A stretch of 64,000 nt of DNA from Phaeobacter porticola (lineage in GTDB: Bacteria > Pseudomonadota > Alphaproteobacteria > Rhodobacterales > Rhodobacteraceae), in NCBI RefSeq assembly GCF_001888185.1, contig NZ_CP016364.1:2666001-2730000 (forward strand), read 5' to 3'. The position numbers were made by a program, and so were the translations under genes. The number at the start of each line of letters is the position of its first letter. Position 1 is the stretch's first letter. Below are positions 27,489 through 36,431 of this stretch, in pieces. Below the pieces are notes generated by a model. That model ran no database searches, had not been told where the DNA came from, and worked only from the letters and a program-made list of their open reading frames with translations.

Positions 27489-28661
27489 ATGTTTGCTGTT
27501 TTTCAACACGCCCGCAAGGCGGCAATGACCGCTGCTACCGTGGTTTCGACGCTGGCATTGGCCGCCTGTGACACCTTGCCGACCAGCAGCGGCCCATCGA
27601 TCAACACATCAAAGCCGGTGCCGGTTGCCCTTTTGGTCCCGCGCGGGTCGGCCCAGCATGGCGATGCCGTGCTGGCCAAGAGCCTTGAGAACGCCGCCCG
27701 GATGGCCATCGCCGACCTGAACGGGGTCAAAATCGATTTGCGTGTCTATGACACTGCCGGTAGCCCGCAACAGGCCGCAACCGCCGCGACAACGGCGATC
27801 AATGATGGCGCGCGCATTATCCTTGGGCCGGTCTATGCCGAAGCCGCCAACGCCGCAGGTCTGGCCGCCGCAAAGCGCAATGTGAACGTCATGGCGTTTT
27901 CCAACAACACCGCGATTGCCGGCGGGAACGTGTTCATCCTAGGCCCGACCTTTGACAATACCGCGCGCCGACTGACCCAATATGCCGCGCGCCAAGGCAA
28001 GGATGACATCCTAGTGGTCAGCGGCAGCGACCCTGCCGGTCAGGCGGGCCGTGTCGCCATTGAACGCGCCGCCGGTCAGAGCGGTGCCCGCATCAGCGGG
28101 GCTGTCAGCTACGAGTTGTCGCAGCAAGGTGTGATCAATGCGATTCCAACCATTCGCTCTGCTGTGGCCAGCAATGGTGTCGATGCCGTGTTCATGACAG
28201 CAACCACCGCCGGTGCGCTGCCCTTGCTGACACAGCTGATGCCAGAGGCCGGTGTGAACCCCGAAACAACTCAATACATCGGTCTGACGCGCTGGGATAT
28301 CCCCGCACAAACACTGTCACTGCCGGGTGTACAGGGCGGCTGGTTTGCGCTGCCCGACACCAATCGCTCGCAGCAATTCCGCAGCCGCTATCAGGCCAGC
28401 TATGGGGCCGCGCCGCACCCCATCGGTGGGCTTGCCTATGACGGGATCGCCGCGATTGGCGCATTGGTCAGTGCAGGGAAATCCGACGCGCTGACCGGCG
28501 CGGCATTGACCCGTGGCAACGGCTTCCAAGGCACCGGCGGTATTTTCCGCCTGCGCCCTGATGGCACCAATGAACGCGGCCTCGCGGTTGCGACAATCCA
28601 AGAACAGAAGGTTGTGGTTATTGACCCAGCTCCCAGTAGCTTCGCCGGTGCCGGATTCTGA
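27489..28661 (+). CDS. LppC/LpoA-like lipoprotein (penicillin-binding-protein activator family)
   Basis: Outer-envelope lipoprotein with a type-1 periplasmic-binding fold; the gammaproteobacterial homolog LpoA activates PBP1A. The 390 residues begin with a lipoprotein signal peptide ending in the lipobox LALAAC (Cys27) and then a two-lobed domain (VPVALLVPRGS, ILGPVYAEAANAAG, FSNNTAIAGGNVF). It is divergent from rsmI, its classical position. It lacks the N-terminal TPR domain of LpoA, so PBP activation is inference. The last 41 nt overlap glnD. Confidence 0.87.
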   Translation: MFAVFQHARKAAMTAATVVSTLALAACDTLPTSSGPSINTSKPVPVALLVPRGSAQHGDAVLAKSLENAARMAIADLNGVKIDLRVYDTAGSPQQAATAATTAINDGARIILGPVYAEAANAAGLAAAKRNVNVMAFSNNTAIAGGNVFILGPTFDNTARRLTQYAARQGKDDILVVSGSDPAGQAGRVAIERAAGQSGARISGAVSYELSQQGVINAIPTIRSAVASNGVDAVFMTATTAGALPLLTQLMPEAGVNPETTQYIGLTRWDIPAQTLSLPGVQGGWFALPDTNRSQQFRSRYQASYGAAPHPIGGLAYDGIAAIGALVSAGKSDALTGAALTRGNGFQGTGGIFRLRPDGTNERGLAVATIQEQKVVVIDPAPSSFAGAGF

Positions 28662-31449
28662 TCCGGCACTACCGGACACCGTTCATCTACCACCATTGCT
28701 GGGGCCGCTGATCTGCGACCCCGGCAAAATTTTTGATGCCACTGCGGTGCGGGCCGAAATCACGGCCCTGTCGCAAACCTGCCAGGCCGGAGAGCTTCGC
28801 TCTGGCGTCGTCAAAATCCTGCGTGCGGCCAACAAAGCCGGGCGTGCAACCATCGCCGAGGCCTTTGCCGAGGAGCCTTTTGCGGCGCGCGCGCTGACCC
28901 GTTCTTATGTCTATTTAACCGATGGTCTGGTCACAGCCGCGCATTACACCGCCACAAGCCTGTTGCACCCGCTGTCAAACCCGACCCAGGGCGAACGGAT
29001 CGCATTGATCGCGGTCGGTGGCTATGGCCGGGGCGAAATGGCTCCGCATTCCGACGTGGATCTGTTGTTCCTGACGCCCTACAAGATCACCGCCTGGGCC
29101 GAGAGCGCGATTGAATCGATGCTCTATATTCTGTGGGATCTACGTCTGAAAGTCGGTCATTCCAGCCGCACCATCCGCGATTGCATCCGCTTGGGCGGCG
29201 AAGATTTTACCATCCGCACCGCCATGCTGGAACAACGTTTTTTGGTCGGCGACGCCGGGCTGGCCGCTGATCTGGATCGCCGCCTGAATGCGGAGCTGTT
29301 CAGCAAAGACGCCCGCGATTTTGTTGAGGCAAAACTGGCCGAACGCGACGCACGACACCTGAAACAGGGCGAGCGTTATGTCGTGGAGCCGAACGTCAAA
29401 GAGGGCAAGGGCGGCCTGCGCGATCTGCAATCGCTTTATTGGATCGCCAAATATCTCTACCAGGTGCAAGACGTCGCCGAACTGGTGCCTATGGGGCTGT
29501 TCAGCCCGGAAGAGTTGGATTCCTTTGCCAAGGCAGAGAACTTCCTTTGGGCCGTACGGGCGCATCTGCATCTGCTGACCAACCGCGCCACCGAACAGCT
29601 GAACTTTGACCTGCAGGTCGAGGTGGCAGATCGTATGGGCTACGAGGACCGCGCCGGGCGCCGGGCGGTTGAAGTTTTCATGCAGGAGTATTTCCGTCAT
29701 GCCACCAAAGTGGGCGATGTGACGCGGATTTTCCTGACCAAGCTGGAGGCCACGCACCAGAAAAGCGAACCTCTGCTGGAGCGGATCTTTCGCCGTCGCC
29801 CACGGGTGAAACCCGGCTACGCCGTGATCCACAATCGACTGGATGTCGCCGATCCCGAAGCCTTCTGCGCGGATAAGCTGAACCTGTTGCGGATCTTTGA
29901 GGAAGCGCTGCGGACGGGGATGCTGATCCATCCCGATGCCATGCGGCTGGTGACGGCCAGCCTGCATCTGGTGGATGATGAGATGCGCAACGACAAAGAA
30001 GCACGGCGCATTTTCCTTGATCTGCTGCTGAAACATGGCAACCCCGAACGCGCCTTGCGACGGATGAACGAACTGGGGGTGCTCAGCGCCTTTGTGCCAG
30101 AGTTCGAGCCGATCGTGGCGATGATGCAGTTCAACATGTATCACTCTTACACGGTGGATGAGCACACCATTCAGGTGATCTCCAACTATGCTGCCATCGA
30201 ACGTGGCGAGCTGGAGGATGAGCTGCCATTGTCATCCACTGTGATCCGCAAAGGAGTCAATCGCAAGGTTCTGATGGTGGCGATGCTGCTGCATGACATC
30301 GGCAAGGGGCGCGAGCAGGATCATTCGATCCTTGGCGCCCAGATTGTTCGCCGTGTGGCGCCCCGGCTGGGCCTGAACAAGAGCGAATGCGAGACTGTCG
30401 AATGGCTGGTGCGCTATCACTTGTTGATGTCGGATATGGCACAGAAACGCGACATTGCCGACCCGCGCACAGTGCGCGGTTTCGCCAAGGCGGTGAAGAC
30501 GATCAAGCGCCTGGACCTGCTGTTGCTGCTGACGGTCTGCGACATTCGCGGTGTTGGCCCGGATACCTGGAACAACTGGAAGGCGGCGCTGCTGCGCGCG
30601 CTTTATAACCAGACCCGCGAGGCGTTAGAAAACGGCATGGAGGCGCTGAACCGCGCCCACCGTGGCACCGAGGCCAAGAAGGCCCTGCGCGCCGCCCTGC
30701 CTGATTGGTCCAAGGCCGACCTGAAGGTGGAAACCGGACGACATTACGATCCTTATTGGCAGGGTCTTCATGTCACCGCGCATATAGATTTTGCCGAGAT
30801 GTTGCGCGAGCTGACGGACCGTGACGACCCCGGTAAGGTGATCATTCGCCTGCACCCGGATGAGGACCGCGACGCCACACGCGCCTGTTTTTCCATGGCG
30901 GATCACCCCGGCATCTTTGCCCGCATTGCCGGCGCGCTGGCCTTGGTGGGCGCGAATGTTGTTGATGCGCGGTCATATACGACCAAGGACGGGTACGTCA
31001 CGGATGCCTTCTGGATTCAGGATTCCGAAGGTCACCCCTATGAGGCCGAGCGCCTGCCCCGCCTGCGCGAGATGATCCACAAGACCCTTAAGGGTGAGGT
31101 GATCACCGGCGATGCGCTGAAATCGCGCGACAAGATCAAGAAGCGCGAGCGCGCCTTTAATGTGCCAACACATATCACGTTTGATAACGACGGCTCGGAA
31201 ATCTACACAATCATCGAAGTGGATACGCGCGATCGGCCGGGCCTGCTGTATGATCTGGCGCGCACGCTAGCGGGGGCCAATATCTATATCGCCAATGCGG
31301 TCATCGCCACCTATGGCGAGCAGGTGGTCGATGCGTTCTATGTGAAGGATATGTTCGGGTTGAAATACTATTCCGAGGCCAAGCAGAAATCACTGGAGGC
31401 CAAGCTGCGCAGTGCCATCGCAGAAGGGGCAAAGCGGGCCGGAACATGA
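28621..31449 (+). CDS. glnD: Bifunctional PII uridylyltransferase/uridylyl-removing enzyme
   Basis: Nitrogen sensor that uridylylates and de-uridylylates PII proteins in response to glutamine. TTG 28621 (942 residues) is my choice: an AGAAGG lies about 8 nt before it, while GTG 28648 has no RBS; both lie inside the end of the upstream lipoprotein gene. Domains in order: nucleotidyltransferase with GGYGRGEMAPHSDVDL near residue 133, the central helical part, an HD domain with LLHDIGKGREQDHS near 555, and two C-terminal ACT domains (about 765-840 and 875-940). Followed by murJ with ATGA overlap. Confidence 0.94.
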   Translation: MTQLPVASPVPDSDPALPDTVHLPPLLGPLICDPGKIFDATAVRAEITALSQTCQAGELRSGVVKILRAANKAGRATIAEAFAEEPFAARALTRSYVYLTDGLVTAAHYTATSLLHPLSNPTQGERIALIAVGGYGRGEMAPHSDVDLLFLTPYKITAWAESAIESMLYILWDLRLKVGHSSRTIRDCIRLGGEDFTIRTAMLEQRFLVGDAGLAADLDRRLNAELFSKDARDFVEAKLAERDARHLKQGERYVVEPNVKEGKGGLRDLQSLYWIAKYLYQVQDVAELVPMGLFSPEELDSFAKAENFLWAVRAHLHLLTNRATEQLNFDLQVEVADRMGYEDRAGRRAVEVFMQEYFRHATKVGDVTRIFLTKLEATHQKSEPLLERIFRRRPRVKPGYAVIHNRLDVADPEAFCADKLNLLRIFEEALRTGMLIHPDAMRLVTASLHLVDDEMRNDKEARRIFLDLLLKHGNPERALRRMNELGVLSAFVPEFEPIVAMMQFNMYHSYTVDEHTIQVISNYAAIERGELEDELPLSSTVIRKGVNRKVLMVAMLLHDIGKGREQDHSILGAQIVRRVAPRLGLNKSECETVEWLVRYHLLMSDMAQKRDIADPRTVRGFAKAVKTIKRLDLLLLLTVCDIRGVGPDTWNNWKAALLRALYNQTREALENGMEALNRAHRGTEAKKALRAALPDWSKADLKVETGRHYDPYWQGLHVTAHIDFAEMLRELTDRDDPGKVIIRLHPDEDRDATRACFSMADHPGIFARIAGALALVGANVVDARSYTTKDGYVTDAFWIQDSEGHPYEAERLPRLREMIHKTLKGEVITGDALKSRDKIKKRERAFNVPTHITFDNDGSEIYTIIEVDTRDRPGLLYDLARTLAGANIYIANAVIATYGEQVVDAFYVKDMFGLKYYSEAKQKSLEAKLRSAIAEGAKRAGT

Positions 31450-33002
31450 AGCCGATCAAACTGCTGTCAGGCTTTCTCACCGTCGGTTTCTGGACGCTGG
31501 CGAGCCGCATTCTGGGGTTTCTGCGCGAAATCCTGATCACCGCCTATATTGGCCCCGGTCCGCTGATGGATGCCTTTGTGGCGGCGTTCCGGCTGCCCAA
31601 CATGTTCCGCCGTTTCTTTGCCGAGGGGGCGTTCAACGCAGCCTTTGTGCCGATGTTTGCCAAGCGGCTGGAGAGCGGCGAGGATCCGCAGGGCTTTGCA
31701 CAGGAAGCGTTCAACCTGCTGGCCATCACGGTTCTGCTGCTGGTCGGGCTTGGCATGGTGTTCATGCCCGCACTGGTCTGGGCCACGGCGGGCGGTTTTG
31801 TGGGCGATGCGCGGTTTGATCTGGCGGTGGGCTACGGGCAGATCGTCTTTCCCTATATTCTATGCATGTCGCTGGCGGCGCTGTTTTCCGGTGTGCTGAA
31901 TGCCACCGGGCGGTTTGCGGCGGCGGCGGCGGCGCCTGTCTTGCTCAACATCTTTGCCTGCGCCGCCATGGTGGCAGGCGCTGTTTTGGGCGGCGAGGTC
32001 ATAAGTTGGCTGGTCTGGACCATCCCGGTGGCCGGTGTCGCGCAGTTGGCGCTGGTGTGGATCGCCGCCAGCCGGACCGGTATACGCCTGCGCCCCGGCC
32101 TGCCCCGTTGGACGCCGCAGATGAAAAACCTCGTCCGTGTGGCGCTGCCGGCGGCACTGGCTATGGGGGTCACGCAGATCAATCTGGTGGTCGGGCAGCA
32201 GGTGGCCTCTGACATTGAAAACGCGGTGAGCTGGTTGTTTGTGGCGGATCGCCTGTATCAGCTGCCGCTGGGGGTCGTTGGCATTGCAATCGGCATCGTG
32301 CTGTTGCCGGATCTGTCGCGCCGCCTGCGGGCGGGAGATGACGCGGGCGCACGCGATGCGTTCTCCCGTGCCGGCGAATTCTCACTGCTGCTCACGCTGC
32401 CCTCAACTGCGGCTTTTCTTGCCGTTCCGTTGGTTCTTGTGTCAGTCCTATATGAACGCGGCGCGACTGGTGCCGATGACGTGGCCGCCATTGCCTTGGC
32501 AGTTGCCATCTATGGCGCTGGCCTGCCCGCATTTGTGCTGCAAAAGGTGCTGCAGCCGCTGTTCTTTGCCCGCGAGGATACGCGCTCACCGTTTCGCTAC
32601 GCAGTGGTGGCGATGGTGATCAATGCGGTGCTGGCTTTTGGCCTGAAACCCTATCTGGGCTGGATCGCCCCTGCCATCGCAGCGACTGTGGCGGGCTGGA
32701 CCATGGTCGCCTGCCTGTGGCTGGGCGCACGCCGCATGGGAGAGGTCGCGCGGTTCGACCAGCGGTTCTACGACCGGAGCCTGCGCATTCTCACCGCCTC
32801 CGCCATCATGGGCGCTGTGCTCTTTGGTGTGGTGCAGCAGTTTGGCTGGCTGTTCTACCTGCCCAGCTGGCGCTATCTGGCGCTGTTAGGGCTGATCGTG
32901 CTGGGCGCGGTGGTCTATTTCGGCGTCGGCCAGATCATCGGCGCGGTGCGCCTGGCGGATCTGAGACGTTCTGTACGTCGGGGCGGTGCTGGCATGGGGT
33001 GA
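31446..33002 (+). CDS. murJ: Lipid II flippase MurJ
   Basis: MOP-superfamily transporter that moves lipid II across the inner membrane for peptidoglycan synthesis. The 518-residue protein has about 14 transmembrane helices and the family N-terminus SRILGFLREILITAYIGPGPLMDAFVAAFRLPNMFRRFFAEGAF split over residues 20-60, with the conserved Arg residues of the central cavity. Its start overlaps the glnD stop by 4 nt, a conserved alphaproteobacterial pairing. Confidence 0.97.
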   Translation: MKPIKLLSGFLTVGFWTLASRILGFLREILITAYIGPGPLMDAFVAAFRLPNMFRRFFAEGAFNAAFVPMFAKRLESGEDPQGFAQEAFNLLAITVLLLVGLGMVFMPALVWATAGGFVGDARFDLAVGYGQIVFPYILCMSLAALFSGVLNATGRFAAAAAAPVLLNIFACAAMVAGAVLGGEVISWLVWTIPVAGVAQLALVWIAASRTGIRLRPGLPRWTPQMKNLVRVALPAALAMGVTQINLVVGQQVASDIENAVSWLFVADRLYQLPLGVVGIAIGIVLLPDLSRRLRAGDDAGARDAFSRAGEFSLLLTLPSTAAFLAVPLVLVSVLYERGATGADDVAAIALAVAIYGAGLPAFVLQKVLQPLFFAREDTRSPFRYAVVAMVINAVLAFGLKPYLGWIAPAIAATVAGWTMVACLWLGARRMGEVARFDQRFYDRSLRILTASAIMGAVLFGVVQQFGWLFYLPSWRYLALLGLIVLGAVVYFGVGQIIGAVRLADLRRSVRRGGAGMG

Positions 33003-33560
33003 GGGGTTGGGGGAGTGGCCATGGCTGAACGTGGTGCCAATGTGGACGTCCATGCCGTGAGCCGATCTAACTAACGAAGCCAAACGCCTGTAGTTAGGCA
33101 CTGCATTTCCGTATCTAGTCTCAAACGAGTGGTACCTCAGTAGGGTTCAAAATCGACTTTTGAAGGGACGGATTTTCACAGCTATTCGAACTCCAAGACT
33201 ATTGAGTCAGAAACGTGATGATACGAAGGTTCTGCTGTCGAATTTGACCAACACAACTCCGTCGAATGACCAAGGCAACCTTGCCGTGACCAACTCTGAT
33301 CGAGTTCCATCCTCGCAAACCCAGAGCTATGAAACGACAGAGAATTCGCACTTGGTTGCAGAACTTTGGGGCGCGACATACGTTATTATTCCCCTTTGAA
33401 GCGAGAAAGTCGCACCATCCGTTGATGTCATTTGAGGTATTGCCGAGCACCCGGTCAGACAAACGGCTGACGTTATCATCCGAACCATTCTAGACTTGAA
33501 CATGACGCTGTGACCTCGGCAGTTATCAGTGGAATATCTTTTTGACTGTTCACCTCCCCC
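33003..33560. other. 558-bp region of lower GC with no confident gene
   Basis: From about 33060 to 33540 base composition falls to roughly 47% GC by eye, against about 60% around it. Short open frames exist on both strands (plus 33160-33399; minus 33182-33379 and 33199-33462) but none shows a recognisable domain, steady codon bias or a good RBS. No terminal inverted repeat or target duplication is obvious. It could be a decayed mobile remnant or a foreign insertion. Confidence 0.45.
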
Positions 33561-34247
33561 TCACTCCCGGCGTATGCGGTTGCGGATGCGGGCCCAGCCG
33601 CCGGGGGCGAGGAAGAAGGACAGGCCAAAGCCGGTGGCAAAACCGCAAAGGTCAGCGACCCAGTCAAGGGTGCCGCCGAACAGCAGGCCAAACAGCAGCT
33701 GGATCCCCATCAGAAAAGCAATCAGCGTGAAGGCACGGCTTTGCTGGGCGCCGACCAGCGATAATTGCCGCCACAGGATATAGGTAAAGGCCCCGATCAG
33801 CCCATAGACCGCAGGAAAGCCACCGATCAGTGGCACCGATGACTGGGTCAGCAGCGCATAGCCCACAGCACCGCCAACGCCGGAGACCAGAAACACCAGC
33901 ACCATGGCCAGATCACCAAAGATTTCGGCCACCATCTTGCCCATGGCGAGGACGAAAACACAGACAAACAGCGTCTGGGTGAAGGCGATATGCACAAAGG
34001 GATAGGAGACAAAGCGGATCAGATGCTCTGGCGGCCATTGCCCGGTCTCCCACATCCACCAAAAGATATCGGAAGAGAACGAATAGGTCTGGATCGCCTC
34101 CAGCCGCCAGCCCACCGCCTCAGGCCCGCCAAAGATCCCGCGCGCGCCAAGCGAAAACCCGGCTTCAATCCCCATGATGATCAGTACAAGCGCCACCACA
34201 ACCGGCGGCAGCGGGTTCACCGGAGATGGTTCTTTTTGGTAGTCCAT
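33561..34247 (-). CDS. Rhomboid-fold membrane protein lacking catalytic residues
   Basis: A 228-residue protein with six to seven hydrophobic segments in the rhomboid pattern. The TM4 position that normally reads GxSGAxxGL is [11 protein letters not shown], so the catalytic Ser is replaced by Phe; the TM6 position normally AHxxGxxxG is ADLCGFATG, so the His is Asp. Both members of the Ser-His dyad are absent, making a pseudoprotease likely. It may bind or retain membrane clients rather than cleave them. It is divergent from trpS. An alternative is that it is only distantly rhomboid-related. Confidence 0.8.
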   Translation of the reverse strand: MDYQKEPSPVNPLPPVVVALVLIIMGIEAGFSLGARGIFGGPEAVGWRLEAIQTYSFSSDIFWWMWETGQWPPEHLIRFVSYPFVHIAFTQTLFVCVFVLAMGKMVAEIFGDLAMVLVFLVSGVGGAVGYALLTQSSVPLIGGFPAVYGLIGAFTYILWRQLSLVGAQQSRAFTLIAFLMGIQLLFGLLFGGTLDWVADLCGFATGFGLSFFLAPGGWARIRNRIRRE

Positions 34248-34367
34248 TGTGATCTTGCTCCTGCTTGCCTGCTCTGCCGCCCTGCCCGGTTGATCCGCGC
34301 GCGGTTGACGATGGTTCCCGCCATGGTTAAGCCAGCGAGGATCCTAATTCCAGACGGGAGTTTCTTG

Positions 34368-35396
34368 ATGACCGAGACCACATTCACGCCACGCGTGTTT
34401 TCCGGCATCCAGCCATCGGGCAATCTGCACCTTGGCAACTATCTTGGCGCGCTGAAGCGGTTCGTGGACTGGCAGGCCAAGGACGTGGAGAGCATCTACT
34501 GCATGGTAGACATGCACGCGATCACCGTCTGGCAAGATCCTGCGGATCTTAAAAAATCCACCCGCGAGCTTTGTGCCGGGTTCATCGCTGCCGGCCTGGA
34601 TCCGGAACAGTCGATCCTGATCAACCAGAGCCAGGTGCCCGAGCATGCACAGCTGGCTTGGATCTTCAACTGCGTTGCCCGCATGGGCTGGATGCAACGG
34701 ATGACCCAGTGGAAGGACAAGGCCGGGAAGAATGCGCAGAACGCCTCGCTTGGTCTGTTTGCGTATCCGGCGCTGATGGCGGCGGACATTCTGGTCTACC
34801 ACGCCACCCATGTGCCCGTGGGCGAAGATCAAAAGCAGCATCTTGAACTCACCCGCGACATCGCGATGAAGTTCAATCACGACTACGGCGTCGATTTCTT
34901 TCCGGTGACCGAACCGGTGATCGAAGGCGCGGCCACACGCGTCATGTCGCTGCGGGACGGGTCGAAGAAAATGTCGAAATCGGATGCGTCTGATGCCAGC
35001 CGCATCAATCTGACGGATGATGCCGACACCATCGCCAAGAAAATCCGCAAGGCCAAGACCGACCCTGACGCCCTGCCCTCAGAAGCTGAAGGGCTCGAGG
35101 GGCGGCCCGAGGCACGCAATTTGGTCAACATCTATGCTGCGATGTCAGAAAAAACGGTGGATCAGGTGCTCGCCGATGTCGGTGGTAAGGCGTTTTCCGA
35201 ATTCAAACCGATGCTGGCCGACCTGTCGGTTTCAAAAATGGCACCGATCACCACGGAAATGGCCCGTTTGATGCAGCATCAGGACGAAATCGACAAGATT
35301 CTTGCACGCGGTTCAGAGCGTGCCCGAGAAATCACAGCCCCCATTCTTCGCAAGACTTATGATATTGTGGGCATGGTGGCTCCAGCCGCTTTATGA
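34368..35396 (+). CDS. trpS: Tryptophanyl-tRNA synthetase
   Basis: Class I aminoacyl-tRNA synthetase charging tRNA-Trp. The start ATG 34368 gives 342 residues, the usual length; upstream open frame is chance. The HIGH-equivalent is HLGN at residues 21-24 and the KMSKS loop is exact at 201-205. [11 protein letters not shown] and [13 protein letters not shown] match bacterial TrpRS. Preceded by GGGAG; followed 54 nt later by a cold-shock gene. Confidence 0.98.
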   Translation: MTETTFTPRVFSGIQPSGNLHLGNYLGALKRFVDWQAKDVESIYCMVDMHAITVWQDPADLKKSTRELCAGFIAAGLDPEQSILINQSQVPEHAQLAWIFNCVARMGWMQRMTQWKDKAGKNAQNASLGLFAYPALMAADILVYHATHVPVGEDQKQHLELTRDIAMKFNHDYGVDFFPVTEPVIEGAATRVMSLRDGSKKMSKSDASDASRINLTDDADTIAKKIRKAKTDPDALPSEAEGLEGRPEARNLVNIYAAMSEKTVDQVLADVGGKAFSEFKPMLADLSVSKMAPITTEMARLMQHQDEIDKILARGSERAREITAPILRKTYDIVGMVAPAAL

Positions 35397-35450
35397 TATC
35401 AAGCGGTACGAGCCCGCACCCTGCGGGTAGATAGATACTGGAGAATTCGG

Positions 35451-35657
35451 ATGGCCAATGGCACCGTGAAATGGTTCAACGCAACAAAAGGCTACGGCTT
35501 TATCGAGCCCGAGTCTGGCGGCAAAGACGTGTTTGTACACATCTCTGCGGTTGAACGATCGGGCCTTAATGGTTTGAACGACAACCAAAAAGTTTCCTAC
35601 GAGCTGGAAACTGGTCGTGACGGCAAGCAGTCCGCAGGCGCGCTGGAACTGCTGTAA
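35451..35657 (+). CDS. Cold-shock domain protein (CspA family)
   Basis: A 68-residue single-domain RNA chaperone. Both nucleic-acid-binding motifs are present: GYGFIEP (RNP1, with the common F/Y variation) and VFVHIS (RNP2), after the N-terminal GTVKWFNATK. RBS CTGGAG lies before ATG 35451. Short leader; followed by a strong terminator. It may be constitutive or cold-induced; this cannot be decided from sequence. Confidence 0.96.
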   Translation: MANGTVKWFNATKGYGFIEPESGGKDVFVHISAVERSGLNGLNDNQKVSYELETGRDGKQSAGALELL

Positions 35658-35734
35658 GGATCGCGGCGCGGGTTTTCCGCGCCCATTCTACTAAAGACAT
35701 TCTGACCACAGCTTTCTGTGGGTAGAATCACCCT

Positions 35735-35762
35735 AAGGCCGCCCGTTTCAGGCGGCCTTTTG
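35735..35762 (+). terminator. Rho-independent terminator after the cold-shock gene
   Basis: A 9-bp perfect stem AAGGCCGCC/GGCGGCCTT with a 7-nt loop runs into TTT, about 78 nt after the stop codon. It also separates the gene from the convergent TetR gene. Confidence 0.85.
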
Positions 35763-35829
35763 CATGTCTGGGGTAAATTCTTTTGCCGGTGCCAGAGACC
35801 GCTGCAACCGGAGTGACCCGGTCGGCCAA

Positions 35830-36426
35830 CTACAGCGATCGGATGCCGTTCATGGTCAGATCCGCCACCATCTGCGCGTAATCTTCACGCGCCTCAGATC
35901 CGGCGCCGGAATTCCACATGTAATACCAGTTCAGCATACCGAAGACCGACATCGTGGCGGCGCGCAGCTTCGCCGGATCCTTGGCGATGCCCTCGTCCGC
36001 GACCCCGGCAAGCGCGCCACTGACCAGTTGCACCAGTTCGCGTTGATAGGCGCGCAGCAGTTTTTGCTGCTCTTCCGGCAGGGCTCCCATGGCGCTGATC
36101 TGAACCTGATGCTCGTGGTCGGCACCCTGATAGGCCAGCAGGATTTCCGAGACGATGCGGCGCAGCCGCTGGTCAGGGGAAAGCGCGCTGACGTCCACAC
36201 TGCAGACCCGATCGCGCAGATCGCTCAGATAGGTATCAAGGACGCCGAACAATACGGCATCCTTGCTGTCGTAATAGTGGTAGATATTGGCCTTGGAGAT
36301 CCCGCATTCCCGCGCCAGCTGGGTCATCGACGCGCGGTCAAACCCCTGTTCGGCAAAGACTTTGGCCGCAGACTTCAGGATCTGGGCGCGTTTCTCATCG
36401 TGGTCTTTTGCAATGGTGCGGGCCAA
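35830..36426 (-). CDS. TetR-family regulator of the phenylacetate genes (PaaR-like)
   Basis: One-component repressor of 198 residues with an N-terminal helix-turn-helix (VFAEQGFDRASMTQLARECG then SKANIYHYYDSKDAVLFG, about 24-62) and a ligand-binding helical domain. It is the last gene of a minus-strand unit paaG-paaI-paaK-tetR, 5 nt after paaK, which strongly suggests control of the paa genes with a CoA thioester as inducer, as in known PaaR proteins. A candidate operator sits at 39035-39048. Confidence 0.88.
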   Translation of the reverse strand: MARTIAKDHDEKRAQILKSAAKVFAEQGFDRASMTQLARECGISKANIYHYYDSKDAVLFGVLDTYLSDLRDRVCSVDVSALSPDQRLRRIVSEILLAYQGADHEHQVQISAMGALPEEQQKLLRAYQRELVQLVSGALAGVADEGIAKDPAKLRAATMSVFGMLNWYYMWNSGAGSEAREDYAQMVADLTMNGIRSL

Positions 36427-36431
36427 GCGGG

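Noticed and set aside
33160-33462. Short frames on both strands in the low-GC patch
   Set aside because: They overlap each other, lack ribosome sites and recognisable domains, and no choice between them is supported.
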